A stretch of DNA of 64,000 nt, from positions 4,347,001-4,411,000 of the forward strand of contig NZ_JAUSVK010000001.1 of assembly GCF_030814655.1 (NCBI RefSeq), read 5' to 3'. Below, piece after piece: positions 45,196 to 54,970 of the stretch. Positions within the stretch are counted from its first letter, which is position 1; each line of letters opens with the position of its first letter. This DNA is from Labrys monachus. GTDB taxonomy: Bacteria > Pseudomonadota > Alphaproteobacteria > Rhizobiales > Labraceae. The translations under genes were made by a program, and so were the position numbers. The notes beneath the pieces are model-generated. The model was not told where the DNA came from and ran no database searches. It saw nothing but the letters and a program-made list of their open reading frames with translations.

Positions 45196-46611
45196 CTATT
45201 GTACCGTCTGCGGCGAGTTCAGATCGAAGGTGTTGTCGAGCAACGGATCATGCTTGGTGTTCTCGACCGGATCTTCGAAGCCGCCCTTCCGGCCGGTGCC
45301 GCCCTGCACCGGCTGGCCGGAGGACGGAGCCGGGGGATTGGCGGAATTCACGGTCGAAGGGACGGACACGGCCGGCGCCGCCTCAGCCGGGGTCTGCTTG
45401 CCCGATTTTGCCTTGGTCTGCCGGCCCAGCAGCTTGGCGGGGATCGGCGGGCCGAAGGTTTCGGCCGCGGGTGCCGGCGCCGGTGCGGCGGCCGGCTCCG
45501 AGCCCTGCTGCAGCTGCCGCCACCGGGAGACGTTCTTGTTGTGCTGATCCAGCGTCTCGGCGAAGGCATGGCCGCCCGAGCCGTCCGCAACGAAATAGAG
45601 ATCCTTGGTCGCCATCGGATTGGCCACCGCCTCCATGGCCGCGCGGCCGGGATTGGCGATCGGCGACGGCGGCAGGCCTGCGATCAGATAGGTGTTGAAG
45701 GGCGTCGGCCGTCCCAGATCCGCCGACTGCAGCGGGCGGTCGAGCCTGCCCTTCCCCCCGGCGATGCCATAGATCACCGTCGGATCCGACTGCAGGCGCA
45801 TGTTCTTCTGCAGGCGGTTGATGAAGACGCTGGCAACATGAGGACGCTCGTCCGCCTTGCCGGTCTCCTTCTCGACGATCGAGGCCAGGGTCACCAGATC
45901 CGCCGGGCTCTTGAGGGGCAGGTTGGAGGCACGCTTCTTCCAGACCTGCTCGACCAGCGCCTTCTGCTCCGCCTCCATCCGCGACACCATCTGGGCGCGG
46001 GTCGTTCCGCGTTCGAACTTGTAGGTATCGGGCAGGATCGAGCCCTCCGGCGGCACCGGCGGCGCATCCCCCGTCAGGATATCGTCCTGGGCGAGGCGAT
46101 CGACCACCGCCTGGCTGGTCAGGCCCTCCGGGATGGTGAGGGAATGCTGGATCGACTTGCCCTCCACCAGGATATCCATCACGTCGACCATCGAGGCACG
46201 CGGCTTGAACGCGTATTCGCCGGCCTTGAGATCATTGCTGTGGTGCAGGACCCAGATGCCCGTCTTGAACGCGGACGCATCGGCGATGACGCCCTGGCGT
46301 TCGAGGGTGTCGGCGATGCCGTCCGTGCCGGTGCCCCGAGGGATATACACCGTCTTCTCCTCGGTCAGCGGACCGGGGCCGTCGAAGCGGCGCAGGCCGA
46401 CATAGGCGACGACGGCCGCCAGCACCAGAATGACGACGATGGCATTGCCGAACACGACCAGGGGATTGCGCGCGGCAAGCGAGCGCGCCCGGGGCGTGGG
46501 CACCGCATCCGGCTGGATCATGTTGCGCGAGCCGCGCTGTCCCGAATTCTTCCGGCCGAAGGAGCGCGAGCGTTCGATCGGCTGTCCGGAATCATTCCTG
46601 TCATCGACCAT
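45196..46611 (-). CDS. mltG: Endolytic transglycosylase MltG
   Basis: The ATG at 46609-46611 lies five bases after ACGAGG, giving 471 residues; an ATG six codons upstream is possible. A cytoplasmic N-terminal part (about 1-40) precedes one membrane helix (about 47-66, VVFGNAIVVILVLAAVVAYV). The periplasmic YceG domain has GSILPDTYKFERGTT, the catalytic glutamate in SIVEKETGKADERPHVASVF, MRLQSDPTVIYG and GHAFAETLDQHNKNVSRW. A proline- and alanine-rich tail of about 100 residues follows. MltG cuts nascent peptidoglycan strands and sets their length. Confidence 0.94.
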   Translation of the reverse strand: MVDDRNDSGQPIERSRSFGRKNSGQRGSRNMIQPDAVPTPRARSLAARNPLVVFGNAIVVILVLAAVVAYVGLRRFDGPGPLTEEKTVYIPRGTGTDGIADTLERQGVIADASAFKTGIWVLHHSNDLKAGEYAFKPRASMVDVMDILVEGKSIQHSLTIPEGLTSQAVVDRLAQDDILTGDAPPVPPEGSILPDTYKFERGTTRAQMVSRMEAEQKALVEQVWKKRASNLPLKSPADLVTLASIVEKETGKADERPHVASVFINRLQKNMRLQSDPTVIYGIAGGKGRLDRPLQSADLGRPTPFNTYLIAGLPPSPIANPGRAAMEAVANPMATKDLYFVADGSGGHAFAETLDQHNKNVSRWRQLQQGSEPAAAPAPAPAAETFGPPIPAKLLGRQTKAKSGKQTPAEAAPAVSVPSTVNSANPPAPSSGQPVQGGTGRKGGFEDPVENTKHDPLLDNTFDLNSPQTVQ

Positions 46612-46805
46612 GGAAACCTCGTCTGCCATCAGGCATCGTCATGTCCGCCGAATATGGCGAAATGCCAGTTGCCCGGCCCCGGACCCGCGCAAACGCACGG
46701 CCGCAGGCCATGAAGAATACCGACCATGCCACGGCCGTGCGGGGAGAACGCTCACCCGCGACACCGCCGAAGCCCGCATGGCGTCGCGGACGAGGCTGGG
46801 CGCGG

Positions 46806-48065
46806 TCAGTCGACTTTACGCAGGATGATCGAAGCGTTGGTGCCGCCGAACCCGAAGGAATTGGAGAGAATCACGTTGACGGCACGCTTGCGCGCCACAT
46901 GCGGCACCAGGTCGATCGGCGTTTCGATCTCGGGATTGTCCAAGTTGATAGTGGGCGGAACGATCTGGTCGCGCAAGGCCAGGATCGAGAAAATCGCCTC
47001 GACGGCGCCGGCGGCGCCGAGAAGATGCCCCGTCGCCGACTTGGTCGACGACATCGAGACGGTGGCGGCGGCATTGCCGAGAAGGCGTTCCACGGCACCC
47101 AGTTCGATCGTATCGGCCATGGTCGAGGTGCCGTGGGCGTTGATGTAGTCGATCTCGCCGACCGAGATGCCCGCCCGCTTCACCGCCATCTGCATGCTGC
47201 GATAGGCCCCGTCGCCATCTTCGGACGGCGCGGTGATGTGATAGGCATCGCCCGACAGCCCGTAACCGATGACCTCGGCATAGATCTTGGCGCCACGCGC
47301 CTTGGCGTGCTCATATTCCTCGAGCACGACGCAGCCCGCGCCCTCTCCCATGACGAAGCCGTCGCGGTCGCGGTCGTAGGGGCGCGAGGCCCGGGCCGGC
47401 TCGTCGTTGAAGGAAGTCGACAAGGCCCGGCATGCGGCGAAACCGGCCAGAGCGAGGCGGCAGACCGGCGATTCGGTGCCGCCGGCCACCATCACGTCGG
47501 CGTCGCCGAAGCCGATCAGGCGCGAGGCGTCGCCGATCGCGTGGGCGCCGGTCGAACAGGCGGTGACAACCGCGTGGTTCGGACCCTTGAGGCCGTGGCG
47601 GATCGACACCTGGCCCCCTGCCAGATTGATGAGGCGGCCGGGAATGAAGAAGGGAGAGACCCGCCGGGGTCCGCGCTGATGCAGCGTCATGGCTGCATCC
47701 TCGATGCCCTGCAGGCCGCCGATGCCGGAGCCGATCAGTACGCCGGTGGCGTTCTGATCGTCGGGCGTGGACGGATGCCAGTCGGCATCGTCGAGCGCCT
47801 GGGTCGCAGCGGCCATCGCATAGACGATGAAATCATCGACCTTGCGCTGCTCCTTCGGCTCCATCCACTGATCGGCATTGTAGGTGCCATTGCTGCCGTC
47901 GCCATAGGGCAGCATGCCGGCGATCCTGGCGGGCAGGTCGGCGGTCTCGAAGCGGTCGATTTTCACGGCGCCGCTCTTGCCGGCAATAAGATTGGACCAT
48001 GACGTCTCGACATTGCCGCCCAGGGGGCTGACCATACCGAGACCGGTGACGACGACACGCCTCAT
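46806..48065 (-). CDS. fabF: 3-oxoacyl-ACP synthase II
   Basis: From the ATG at 48063-48065 the protein is 419 residues. The catalytic cysteine is C170 in VVTACSTGAHAIGDA; the two active-site histidines are in the NAHGTST and SATGHLLGAAGA segments. GFGGTNASIIL closes the thiolase fold. The enzyme elongates acyl-ACP with malonyl-ACP. It follows acpP on the same strand with a 154-bp gap. Confidence 0.97.
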   Translation of the reverse strand: MRRVVVTGLGMVSPLGGNVETSWSNLIAGKSGAVKIDRFETADLPARIAGMLPYGDGSNGTYNADQWMEPKEQRKVDDFIVYAMAAATQALDDADWHPSTPDDQNATGVLIGSGIGGLQGIEDAAMTLHQRGPRRVSPFFIPGRLINLAGGQVSIRHGLKGPNHAVVTACSTGAHAIGDASRLIGFGDADVMVAGGTESPVCRLALAGFAACRALSTSFNDEPARASRPYDRDRDGFVMGEGAGCVVLEEYEHAKARGAKIYAEVIGYGLSGDAYHITAPSEDGDGAYRSMQMAVKRAGISVGEIDYINAHGTSTMADTIELGAVERLLGNAAATVSMSSTKSATGHLLGAAGAVEAIFSILALRDQIVPPTINLDNPEIETPIDLVPHVARKRAVNVILSNSFGFGGTNASIILRKVD

Positions 48066-48219
48066 TGAACCTCCAACAGCCGGGGAAATCACCTTCCCCG
48101 GCTCGATCAAACTCCAACCGACTGCGAGGGAAACCGGAAGCGACATGTCACGGGCGGCGTTCCACGCCAGTTCCTGCCCGCGCGAACCCGAAGGCCCGCG
48201 CCCTTCCGGTATTCGCGCG

Positions 48220-48456
48220 TCAGGCCGTGGCCTTGGTCAGGAACTTGACGGCGTCGCCGACGGTCAGGATCGTCTCGGCGGCGTCGTCGGGAATTTCACA
48301 ATTGAACTCTTCCTCGAACGCCATGACCAGCTCGACCGTGTCGAGAGAGTCCGCGCCGAGGTCGTCGATGAAGCTTGCATTCTCGGTGACCTTGTCCGGA
48401 TCGACCCCCAGATGCTCAACCACGATCTTCTTCACGCGGTCTGCGATATCGCTCAT
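48220..48456 (-). CDS. acpP: Acyl carrier protein
   Basis: The 78-residue acidic protein carries the phosphopantetheine-attachment serine S37 in [18 protein letters not shown]. It holds growing acyl chains for FabD, FabF and FabG. The RBS AAAGGAACG is eight to ten bases before the ATG. The 241-bp gap up to fabG probably holds its own promoter, as acpP is normally expressed very strongly. Confidence 0.98.
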   Translation of the reverse strand: MSDIADRVKKIVVEHLGVDPDKVTENASFIDDLGADSLDTVELVMAFEEEFNCEIPDDAAETILTVGDAVKFLTKATA

Positions 48457-48697
48457 TTTTCGTTCCTTTGATAAACCAAGACTGCCTGACGGCTTTTATC
48501 CTGCCGTCGGTGTGACGGTCGGTGTTTACTACTTCCATGGGCCGGAACACATCTTTCGACGTGCCATCCGACGTTACCGGACAATCACATTTACAGGGGC
48601 AGTTTCAATGACCCTGGGCGTGATTAACACACTTCAAATGCCTTTGCCAGCGGCCAGCCTCGCGCGGAAACCGGCAAGAAATTCTCCGATAAGTCCC

Positions 48698-49435
48698 TCA
48701 AATCATTGCCATTCCGCCGTTAATATTCAACGTTTGCCCGGTGGTGTAGCTGGCCTCCATCGAAGCAAGGTAAACGGCGGCGGCCGCAATCTCGTCGGCG
48801 CTGCCGAGCCGCCCCACGGGGATCGAACCGTTGATCGATTCTTTTTGCTTGTCGCTCAGCGCATCCGTCATCGCCGTCTCGACGAAGCCGGGCGCGATGC
48901 AGTTGACCGTGATGCCGCGGCTGGCGACCTCATAGGCGATGGACTTCGACATGCCGACGAGCCCGGCCTTCGAGGCGGCATAGTTGGACTGCCCCGGATT
49001 GCCGGTGACGCCGGAGAGCGACGCGATATTGATGATGCGGCCGAAGCGGCGCTTCACCATGCCCTTCACGGCGGCGCGGGCGAGGCGGAAGCTCGCCGTC
49101 AGATTGACGGCGATGACATCGTCCCAATCCTCGTCCTTCATGCGCAGAATGAGATTGTCGCGGGTGAAGCCGGCATTGTTGACGAGGATGTCGAGCCGGC
49201 CCAGGGCCGCCTCGACGCCGGGGACCAGGGCATCGATCTGCTCGCGGCTGCTGAGATCGCACGGAAAGACATGGGCGCGCTCGCCGAGACGGGCGGCGAG
49301 GTCCTCCAGCACGGCCTTCCTCGTGCCCGAGAGAGCCACGGTGGCCCCTTGCCTGTAGAAGGCGGAGGCGATCGCAGCCCCGATGCCGCCGGTGGCGCCG
49401 GTGACCAGCGCAGTCTTGCCGGTAAGATCGAACAT
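48698..49435 (-). CDS. fabG: 3-oxoacyl-ACP reductase
   Basis: The ATG at 49433-49435 is five bases after GGGGA and gives the standard 245 residues (a second ATG is directly upstream). The NADPH-binding TGATGGIG (12-19), NNAG (86-89) and catalytic S139, Y152 and K156 are intact. It reduces 3-oxoacyl-ACP in each elongation round. It lies between fabD and acpP. Confidence 0.97.
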   Translation of the reverse strand: MFDLTGKTALVTGATGGIGAAIASAFYRQGATVALSGTRKAVLEDLAARLGERAHVFPCDLSSREQIDALVPGVEAALGRLDILVNNAGFTRDNLILRMKDEDWDDVIAVNLTASFRLARAAVKGMVKRRFGRIINIASLSGVTGNPGQSNYAASKAGLVGMSKSIAYEVASRGITVNCIAPGFVETAMTDALSDKQKESINGSIPVGRLGSADEIAAAAVYLASMEASYTTGQTLNINGGMAMI

Positions 49436-49583
49436 CATCTTCCCCAATCGGGTGCCGCGCCCCGTGACCGGCACGATGCCGATCGAAGCGGGCGCACCCC
49501 TGCGTGTTACGTCAATCCCTGCACGACCGGTGCCGAGATCGGCCCGACGTTGCAGTTCCCTGTCCCGACAGGCCTGTCGGGTG

Positions 49584-50528
49584 TCACGCCAGCGTCGACG
49601 CAAAAGCCGCGACGTCGTCGGGCGTGCCGATGCTGACGGCATCGATGCCGGGCGCGATTCGCTTGACGAGGCCGCTCAGGACCTTGCCGGCGCCCACCTC
49701 GACCAGCCTGGCGACGCCGCAACCGGCGAGATATTCCACGCTCTCGCGCCAGCGGACCGTGCCGGTCACCTGCTCGACCAGGCAGCGGCGGATTTCCGAA
49801 GGCTCGGAAATCGGCCGCGCCAGCACATTGGCGACGAGCGGAACCGCCGGCGCGGCGATCGCGACCTCGGCCAGCGCCTGCGCCATGACCTCGGCGGCCG
49901 GCTGCATCAGCGCGCAATGGAAGGGCGCGGACACCGGCAGCAGCACCGCGCGTTTGGCACCCCGGCTCTTGGCGAGGAGGATGGCGCGTTCCACGGCCGC
50001 CTTCGTGCCGGACACCACCACCTGGCCTGGTGCGTTGTCGTTGGCCGCCTGGCAGACCTCGCCCTGCGCCGCTTCCGCCGCGATGTCGGCAGCCTGTTTG
50101 AAATCGAGCCCGAGCAGGGCCGCCATGGCGCCGGTACCGACCGGCGTCGCCGACTGCATGGCCCGGCCGCGAATGCGCAGGAGCCGCGCCGTGTCGGCGA
50201 TCGACAGGGCGCCGGCCGCGGCGAGCGCGGAATATTCGCCCAGCGAGTGGCCGGCGACGAAGCTGGCATGCCTGGTCAGATCGAGGCCCGCTTCCGCCTG
50301 CAGGACGCGGAAGGCGGCGAGCGATACGGCCATCAGCGCGGGCTGGGCATTCTCGGTCAACGTCAGGTCGCTCTCGGGGCCTTCCCAGATCACCGCCGTC
50401 AGCTTCTGTCCAAGCGCCGCATCGACCTCATCGAAAACGGCCCGCGCGGCCGGGAAGGCCTCGGCGAGGCCTTTCCCCATACCGACGGTCTGGCTTCCCT
50501 GACCGGGAAACGTGAAGGCTACGTTCAT
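49584..50528 (-). CDS. fabD: Malonyl-CoA:ACP transacylase
   Basis: The 314-residue protein starts MNVAFTFPGQGSQTVGMGKG and has the active-site serine S95 in VAGHSLGEYSA, the Q-G-S oxyanion region at 10-12 and a conserved histidine in SAPFHCALM. It loads malonyl groups onto AcpP. It is the first gene of the leftward fab group, with fabG 148 bp downstream. Confidence 0.97.
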   Translation of the reverse strand: MNVAFTFPGQGSQTVGMGKGLAEAFPAARAVFDEVDAALGQKLTAVIWEGPESDLTLTENAQPALMAVSLAAFRVLQAEAGLDLTRHASFVAGHSLGEYSALAAAGALSIADTARLLRIRGRAMQSATPVGTGAMAALLGLDFKQAADIAAEAAQGEVCQAANDNAPGQVVVSGTKAAVERAILLAKSRGAKRAVLLPVSAPFHCALMQPAAEVMAQALAEVAIAAPAVPLVANVLARPISEPSEIRRCLVEQVTGTVRWRESVEYLAGCGVARLVEVGAGKVLSGLVKRIAPGIDAVSIGTPDDVAAFASTLA

Positions 50529-50944
50529 GCGGGCACCTCAGTGATTCGCTCCCGATGGCCGCGCCCTGCCATCGAGGGGCGGGCCTGACCTTGTTGATCT
50601 CAGTCGCGGGGCGCGGCTGCGTCGTTTGCGCCCGTTCCTGCCCAGCCGTTCGCGACGGCGCGTTGAGACAATACGATGACACAGGAGTCAAGCCTCGAAT
50701 GAACTTGTCCCCGCCCGCCGGCACCGCCAAGGGCCGGTCGGCCGACTGCCGGGTTCCGGCGCGGCCGCATTTCTCGCGGCTGCGAGATGTCTCGTCCCGA
50801 CGGCTTCTCCGGCCGATGCGCGCCGATGAGCAACCGGCCGTGGCCGGCGATCGGGCTGTGCTCCTTCAAGCAAGATCTCGATTCCGCCCCCAGGCGCAAG
50901 CCCTTGGAAAGAGGCCCTTTTCTTGATCCCGATAAGAAAGTGAA
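50529..50944. other. Intergenic region between fabD and ade, no gene seen
   Basis: Neither strand of this 416-bp stretch has a convincing gene; the short frames are arginine- and proline-rich readings of GC-rich DNA with no RBS. The part next to fabD should contain its promoter. In many relatives ribosomal-protein genes (rpsF group) lie near fabD; they are absent here. Confidence 0.5.
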
Positions 50945-52648
50945 TCAAGCATCGATGAGCTCGAAGCGATCGACGTCCACCATTCCGCGGTCGGTGATCT
51001 TGAGGTGGGGAATGACCGGCAGCGGCAGGAACGCCACCTGCAGGAAGGGCTCGGCAAGGGTCACGCCGAGCGCCTTCGCTGCGCTGCGGAGAAGAATCAG
51101 CCCGTCCCGCACCTCCTCGAACGAGAGCAGGCTCATCAAGCCGGCAACCGGCAAAGCGAGCTCGGCCAGAACCGCGCCGCCGCGCGCCACGACGAAGCCG
51201 CCGCCGATCTCGCCGAGCCGGTTGACCGCCAGCGCCATGTCGGCATCGTCGACGCCGACCACGCAGATATTGTGCGAATCGTGGCCGACGGACGAGGCGA
51301 TCGCCCCCTCCCGCATCCCGAATCCCTTGACGAAGCCGCGCCCGATATTGCGGTTGACGCCATGGCGGGCGACCACCGCCACCTTGATCACGTCCTGGTC
51401 GAGATCGATGCCGCGATACCCCCGCGCGAAAGGCAGCGCCAGCCGCAGATGCTCGGTGATGATCTTGCCGGGAAGGACGCCCATCACCGGTCCCGTCGGT
51501 CCCGCGGCGGGCACGAGGAAATCCGATGCGGCTACGCGGGGCGCCTTCATCGAGGCGAGACCGACCGGCGGGACGATGTGCCGGCCGGCGAAGAGCGTGT
51601 CGTCGACAGGCCGGCCGGCGCTGATCACCTGGCGTACGGCGCAATGCTCGAGATCCTCGATCAGCACGATGTCGGCACGGCGGCCGGGCGCGATCATGCC
51701 GCGATCCTTGAGGCCGAAGGCGTTCGCCGCCGAGATCGTCGCCGTCCGGTAGGCCGCCAGCGGCGGCGCGCCGAGCCTGATCGCGGTCCGGATGAGGAAG
51801 TCGAGATGGCCCTCCTCCGCGATGTCGAGCGGATTGCGATCGTCGGTGCAGAAGGCGAGGAACGGCGAGTTCTGGATGGTGATGAGTTCGGCGAGGGCAT
51901 GGAGGTCCTTCGAGACGGACCCTTCGCGGATCAGCACCGTCATGCCCTTGGCGAGCTTCTCCCGCGCCTCGGCGGCCGTGGTGATCTCATGGTCGGTGCG
52001 GATGCGCGCAGCAAGGTAGGCGTTGAGGTCGAGGCCCCGCAGCAGCGGCGCATGGCCGTCGATATGGCCGTCCTGGAAGACGGCGAGCTTGGCGAGGCAT
52101 TCGGCGTCGGCGTGGATCACGCCCGGGAAGTTCATGAATTCGGCAAGGCCGATCACCTTCTCATGGCCGACGAAGGCGAGGAGATCGGCGATGCCGAGAT
52201 GCGCGCCCGAGGTTTCCAGATGCGTCGCCGGAACGCAGCTGGAAAGCTGGACGCGCAGGTCCAGCGCCGTATGGCTCGCCGCCTCGAGGAAATAGCGGAT
52301 GCCGTCCGCGCCGAGCACGTTCGAGATCTCGTGCGGATCGCAGATGGCGGTGGTCACGCCGTGGCGCAGCACGCAGCGGTCGAACTCGAACGGCGTGACG
52401 AGCGACGATTCGACGTGGAGATGGGTGTCGATGAAGCCGGGAACCGCGATCAGCCCCTTGCCGTCGATGATGCGATGGCCGGCATAGTCGGCATAGGTGC
52501 CGACTATGCGGTCCCCCACGACGGCGATGTCGGTCGGCGTCAGGTCGCCGCTGACGAGATCGAGCAGCCGGACGTTCCTGACCACCAGGTCGGCGGGCTC
52601 GGCGCCGCGTCCGCTGGCAATGAAGCGTGCGAGATCGCTGGCGTTCAT
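50945..52648 (-). CDS. ade: Adenine deaminase
   Basis: The 567-residue protein is full length for Ade. The amidohydrolase metal-binding segments [12 protein letters not shown] and [11 protein letters not shown] are present, together with [21 protein letters not shown] and the C-terminal adenine-deaminase domain (about 400-567) with [20 protein letters not shown]. It deaminates adenine to hypoxanthine in purine salvage. It is a single gene read leftwards. Confidence 0.94.
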   Translation of the reverse strand: MNASDLARFIASGRGAEPADLVVRNVRLLDLVSGDLTPTDIAVVGDRIVGTYADYAGHRIIDGKGLIAVPGFIDTHLHVESSLVTPFEFDRCVLRHGVTTAICDPHEISNVLGADGIRYFLEAASHTALDLRVQLSSCVPATHLETSGAHLGIADLLAFVGHEKVIGLAEFMNFPGVIHADAECLAKLAVFQDGHIDGHAPLLRGLDLNAYLAARIRTDHEITTAAEAREKLAKGMTVLIREGSVSKDLHALAELITIQNSPFLAFCTDDRNPLDIAEEGHLDFLIRTAIRLGAPPLAAYRTATISAANAFGLKDRGMIAPGRRADIVLIEDLEHCAVRQVISAGRPVDDTLFAGRHIVPPVGLASMKAPRVAASDFLVPAAGPTGPVMGVLPGKIITEHLRLALPFARGYRGIDLDQDVIKVAVVARHGVNRNIGRGFVKGFGMREGAIASSVGHDSHNICVVGVDDADMALAVNRLGEIGGGFVVARGGAVLAELALPVAGLMSLLSFEEVRDGLILLRSAAKALGVTLAEPFLQVAFLPLPVIPHLKITDRGMVDVDRFELIDA

Positions 52649-52757
52649 CGCGGGATTCCTTTCATCACAGAAGCGGCGAATCTACCGCGTCTCGCATGGA
52701 AAGCGAAAGGCCGACAGCCGTGCGGAGCGCATTGTCTGCACGAAGCGCATGACGGCG

Positions 52758-53393
52758 TCATGGCGTGACGATCCGGCCGTCCGCAACGGTGACAATGCGG
52801 TCGGCGCGCCCTTCGACGTCGTCGGGCGTGTGGGTCGTCATCAGCACCGTCAGCCCCTTCTCCCGGCGCAGCGCGTCGATCAGGTCGACCATGCCGGCCC
52901 GCATGGCGGGGTCGAGACCGGTCAAGGGCTCGTCCAGCAGCAAAAGGGGCCGCGTCGTCAGCATGGCGCGGGCGAGCGCGACCCGCTGGCGCTGGCCGCC
53001 CGAGAGTTCGGAGGGCAGGCGGGCCTCCATGCCTGCGAGGCCGACGCGGTCGAGCATGGCGCCGACGGCCTTCCTGTCGGAGGCGGAGAGGCGCAGCGAG
53101 GGCGAAAGCGCCAGGCCGGCATTCTGCAGCGCCGTCAGGTCGGGAAGCAGGTTGTGGTCCTGAAACACGATGGCGACCGGCCTCGCCGCCGGCTTCAACG
53201 GCAGAAGATCGATACCGTCGAACACCAGGCGCCCGCTAGCGGGGCGTTCGAAGCCGGCGATGGCGTGAAGCAGGGTCGATTTGCCGCCGCCGGAGGGGCC
53301 GACCATCGCCGCCAGCGCGCCGTGCGGCACGGTCAGATCGTAGCGTCCGGTCCAGTCGTCGAGCCGGACGGTCAGGTCATCGATCACGAGCAT
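52758..53393 (-). CDS. thiQ: Thiamine ABC transporter ATP-binding protein
   Basis: The 211-residue ATPase is short, as ThiQ is. Walker A GPSGGGKST is at about 32-40, Q-loop VFQDHNLLPDL, signature [15 protein letters not shown] and Walker B LLLLDEPLTGLDP, with TTHTPDDVEG in the H-loop region. It overlaps thiP by 17 bp and is the last gene of the thiBPQ unit behind a TPP riboswitch. Confidence 0.93.
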   Translation of the reverse strand: MLVIDDLTVRLDDWTGRYDLTVPHGALAAMVGPSGGGKSTLLHAIAGFERPASGRLVFDGIDLLPLKPAARPVAIVFQDHNLLPDLTALQNAGLALSPSLRLSASDRKAVGAMLDRVGLAGMEARLPSELSGGQRQRVALARAMLTTRPLLLLDEPLTGLDPAMRAGMVDLIDALRREKGLTVLMTTHTPDDVEGRADRIVTVADGRIVTP

Positions 53394-54936
53394 GGCGCCG
53401 CCCCAACAAATCCGCCGCGAGGAAGAGGATGAGCACCAGCCCCGCGAGCAGGGCGGCGATGCCGTCGGCCTCCGCGATGCGGTAGGAGCCGAGCTTGGCG
53501 TAGAGCAGCGACGGCAAAGTGACCAGCCCCTCCGAGCCGAACAGGGCGACGACGCCGAGGTCGCCCAGGGACAGGGCCATGGCGAAGGCGAAGGCAGCCG
53601 CCGCCGAAGGCCCCAGCAGCGGCCATTCGATCAGGCGCAGACGCGTCAGGCCCGCCATGCCGAGGCTGTCGGCGAGGCGGCCGTAGCGGGCCTGCGCCAG
53701 GGCCATCGGAGGATCGACCAGGCGGTGGACGAAGGGAAGCGCCATCATCGCATTGACCAGGATCAGCGCCGGCATGGCCACGAGACCGGCGAGCCCCAGC
53801 CAGCGCGCGATCACGTAGAGGCCGGCGGCGAGCGCCAGCGGCGGCGTCGCCAGCGTGAGGAGAGGCGCGATGCCCACCAGGCGCGCCGTGCCTCGCGAAC
53901 CTGCGGCCGCCAGGGCGCCGCGTGCCCGCGAGAGGACGAGCGCCGCCGCGAGGGAGAGAGCAGCGGCGAGGAAGGCAACGGCGAGGCTCGTCGCCAGCGC
54001 TTGCGGCACGCGGGCATCGAGGCGGCCCAGCAGGCCGCGGCCGGCCGCGGCCACGGCGGCCAGCGGCGGCAGCACGAGCAGGGCGGCCGCGCCGAGCACG
54101 GCGCCGTCCTGCAGGCGCAGCCAGAGGCCCTGCCGGTCGGGCCGCTCGATGCGGCGGCCGATGGCGCCCCCCTCGCGGGCCGTCGCGAGCAGGGGCGCCG
54201 CCAGGCCGACCAGGATGGCCATGGCGCCGATCTGCATCAGCGCCAGCAGGGCCGCACGCCCGAAATCCGCATCGGAATGGATGGCCTGGTAGATCGCCAC
54301 CTCGAAGGTCGCGCTGCCCGGCCCGCCGCCCAGCGTCAGCGGAATGGTGAAGCTCGTCGCGCAGGCGATGAAGACGAGCAGCGCCAGGGCCGGCATGTCA
54401 CGCCGCATGACCGGCCAGTCGATCAGGCGAAACACCGCCCCGGACGGCATGCCGAGCGCGGACGCCAGCCGCCAATGCTCGCCGGGCACGGCCTCCAGCG
54501 CCGCGAGCAGCACACGCGCCGCAAAGGCTCCGTTGAAGAAGACATGGACGAGCAGGATGCCGGTGAGGCCGTAGATCGGGATGCCCGGCAGGCCGACCGC
54601 CTCCAGGAGGCGGTTGGCCGCGCCGGCGCGGCCGAGGATGCCGGCGAAGGCGAACACGGCCACGATGGCCGGCAGCGCCGTCGCCACCCCGAACAAGGCG
54701 AGCAGGACGCGCTGCCCGCGGAAACGCCGCCGCGCCAGCGCCAGCGCCACCAGCCCCCCGAACAGCAGCGACAGCACGGTGGAAAGCGCGGCCTGGTAGA
54801 GCGTAAAGCCGGCGATCGACAGGAGATAGGCGCCATTGCCCTGCCACGGCCCGGCACCGGCGGCGAAGAACAGGCTCGCCAGCGCCGCGAGGACGATGGC
54901 GGCCAGCGCCGCGAGGAGGGCAAGGCCGGCCGTCAT
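53377..54936 (-). CDS. thiP: Thiamine ABC transporter permease
   Basis: The ATG at 54934-54936 gives 519 residues; a TTG four codons upstream is also possible. It is a double-length permease with about 12 helices, made of two homologous halves, as in ThiP. Each half has an EAA-like loop: LASALGMPSGAVFRLIDWPVM in the first and LADSLGMAGLTRLRLIEWPLLGP in the second. It lies 34 bp after thiB and overlaps thiQ. Confidence 0.92.
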   Translation of the reverse strand: MTAGLALLAALAAIVLAALASLFFAAGAGPWQGNGAYLLSIAGFTLYQAALSTVLSLLFGGLVALALARRRFRGQRVLLALFGVATALPAIVAVFAFAGILGRAGAANRLLEAVGLPGIPIYGLTGILLVHVFFNGAFAARVLLAALEAVPGEHWRLASALGMPSGAVFRLIDWPVMRRDMPALALLVFIACATSFTIPLTLGGGPGSATFEVAIYQAIHSDADFGRAALLALMQIGAMAILVGLAAPLLATAREGGAIGRRIERPDRQGLWLRLQDGAVLGAAALLVLPPLAAVAAAGRGLLGRLDARVPQALATSLAVAFLAAALSLAAALVLSRARGALAAAGSRGTARLVGIAPLLTLATPPLALAAGLYVIARWLGLAGLVAMPALILVNAMMALPFVHRLVDPPMALAQARYGRLADSLGMAGLTRLRLIEWPLLGPSAAAAFAFAMALSLGDLGVVALFGSEGLVTLPSLLYAKLGSYRIAEADGIAALLAGLVLILFLAADLLGRRHARDR

Positions 54937-54970
54937 CGCCGAGCGCAACGCCCGGCCCGGGCGCGCCCGC

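Noticed and set aside
50555-50926. Open frame of 123 codons between fabD and ade
   Set aside because: No RBS, no recognisable pattern and a biased composition; it looks like chance in GC-rich DNA.
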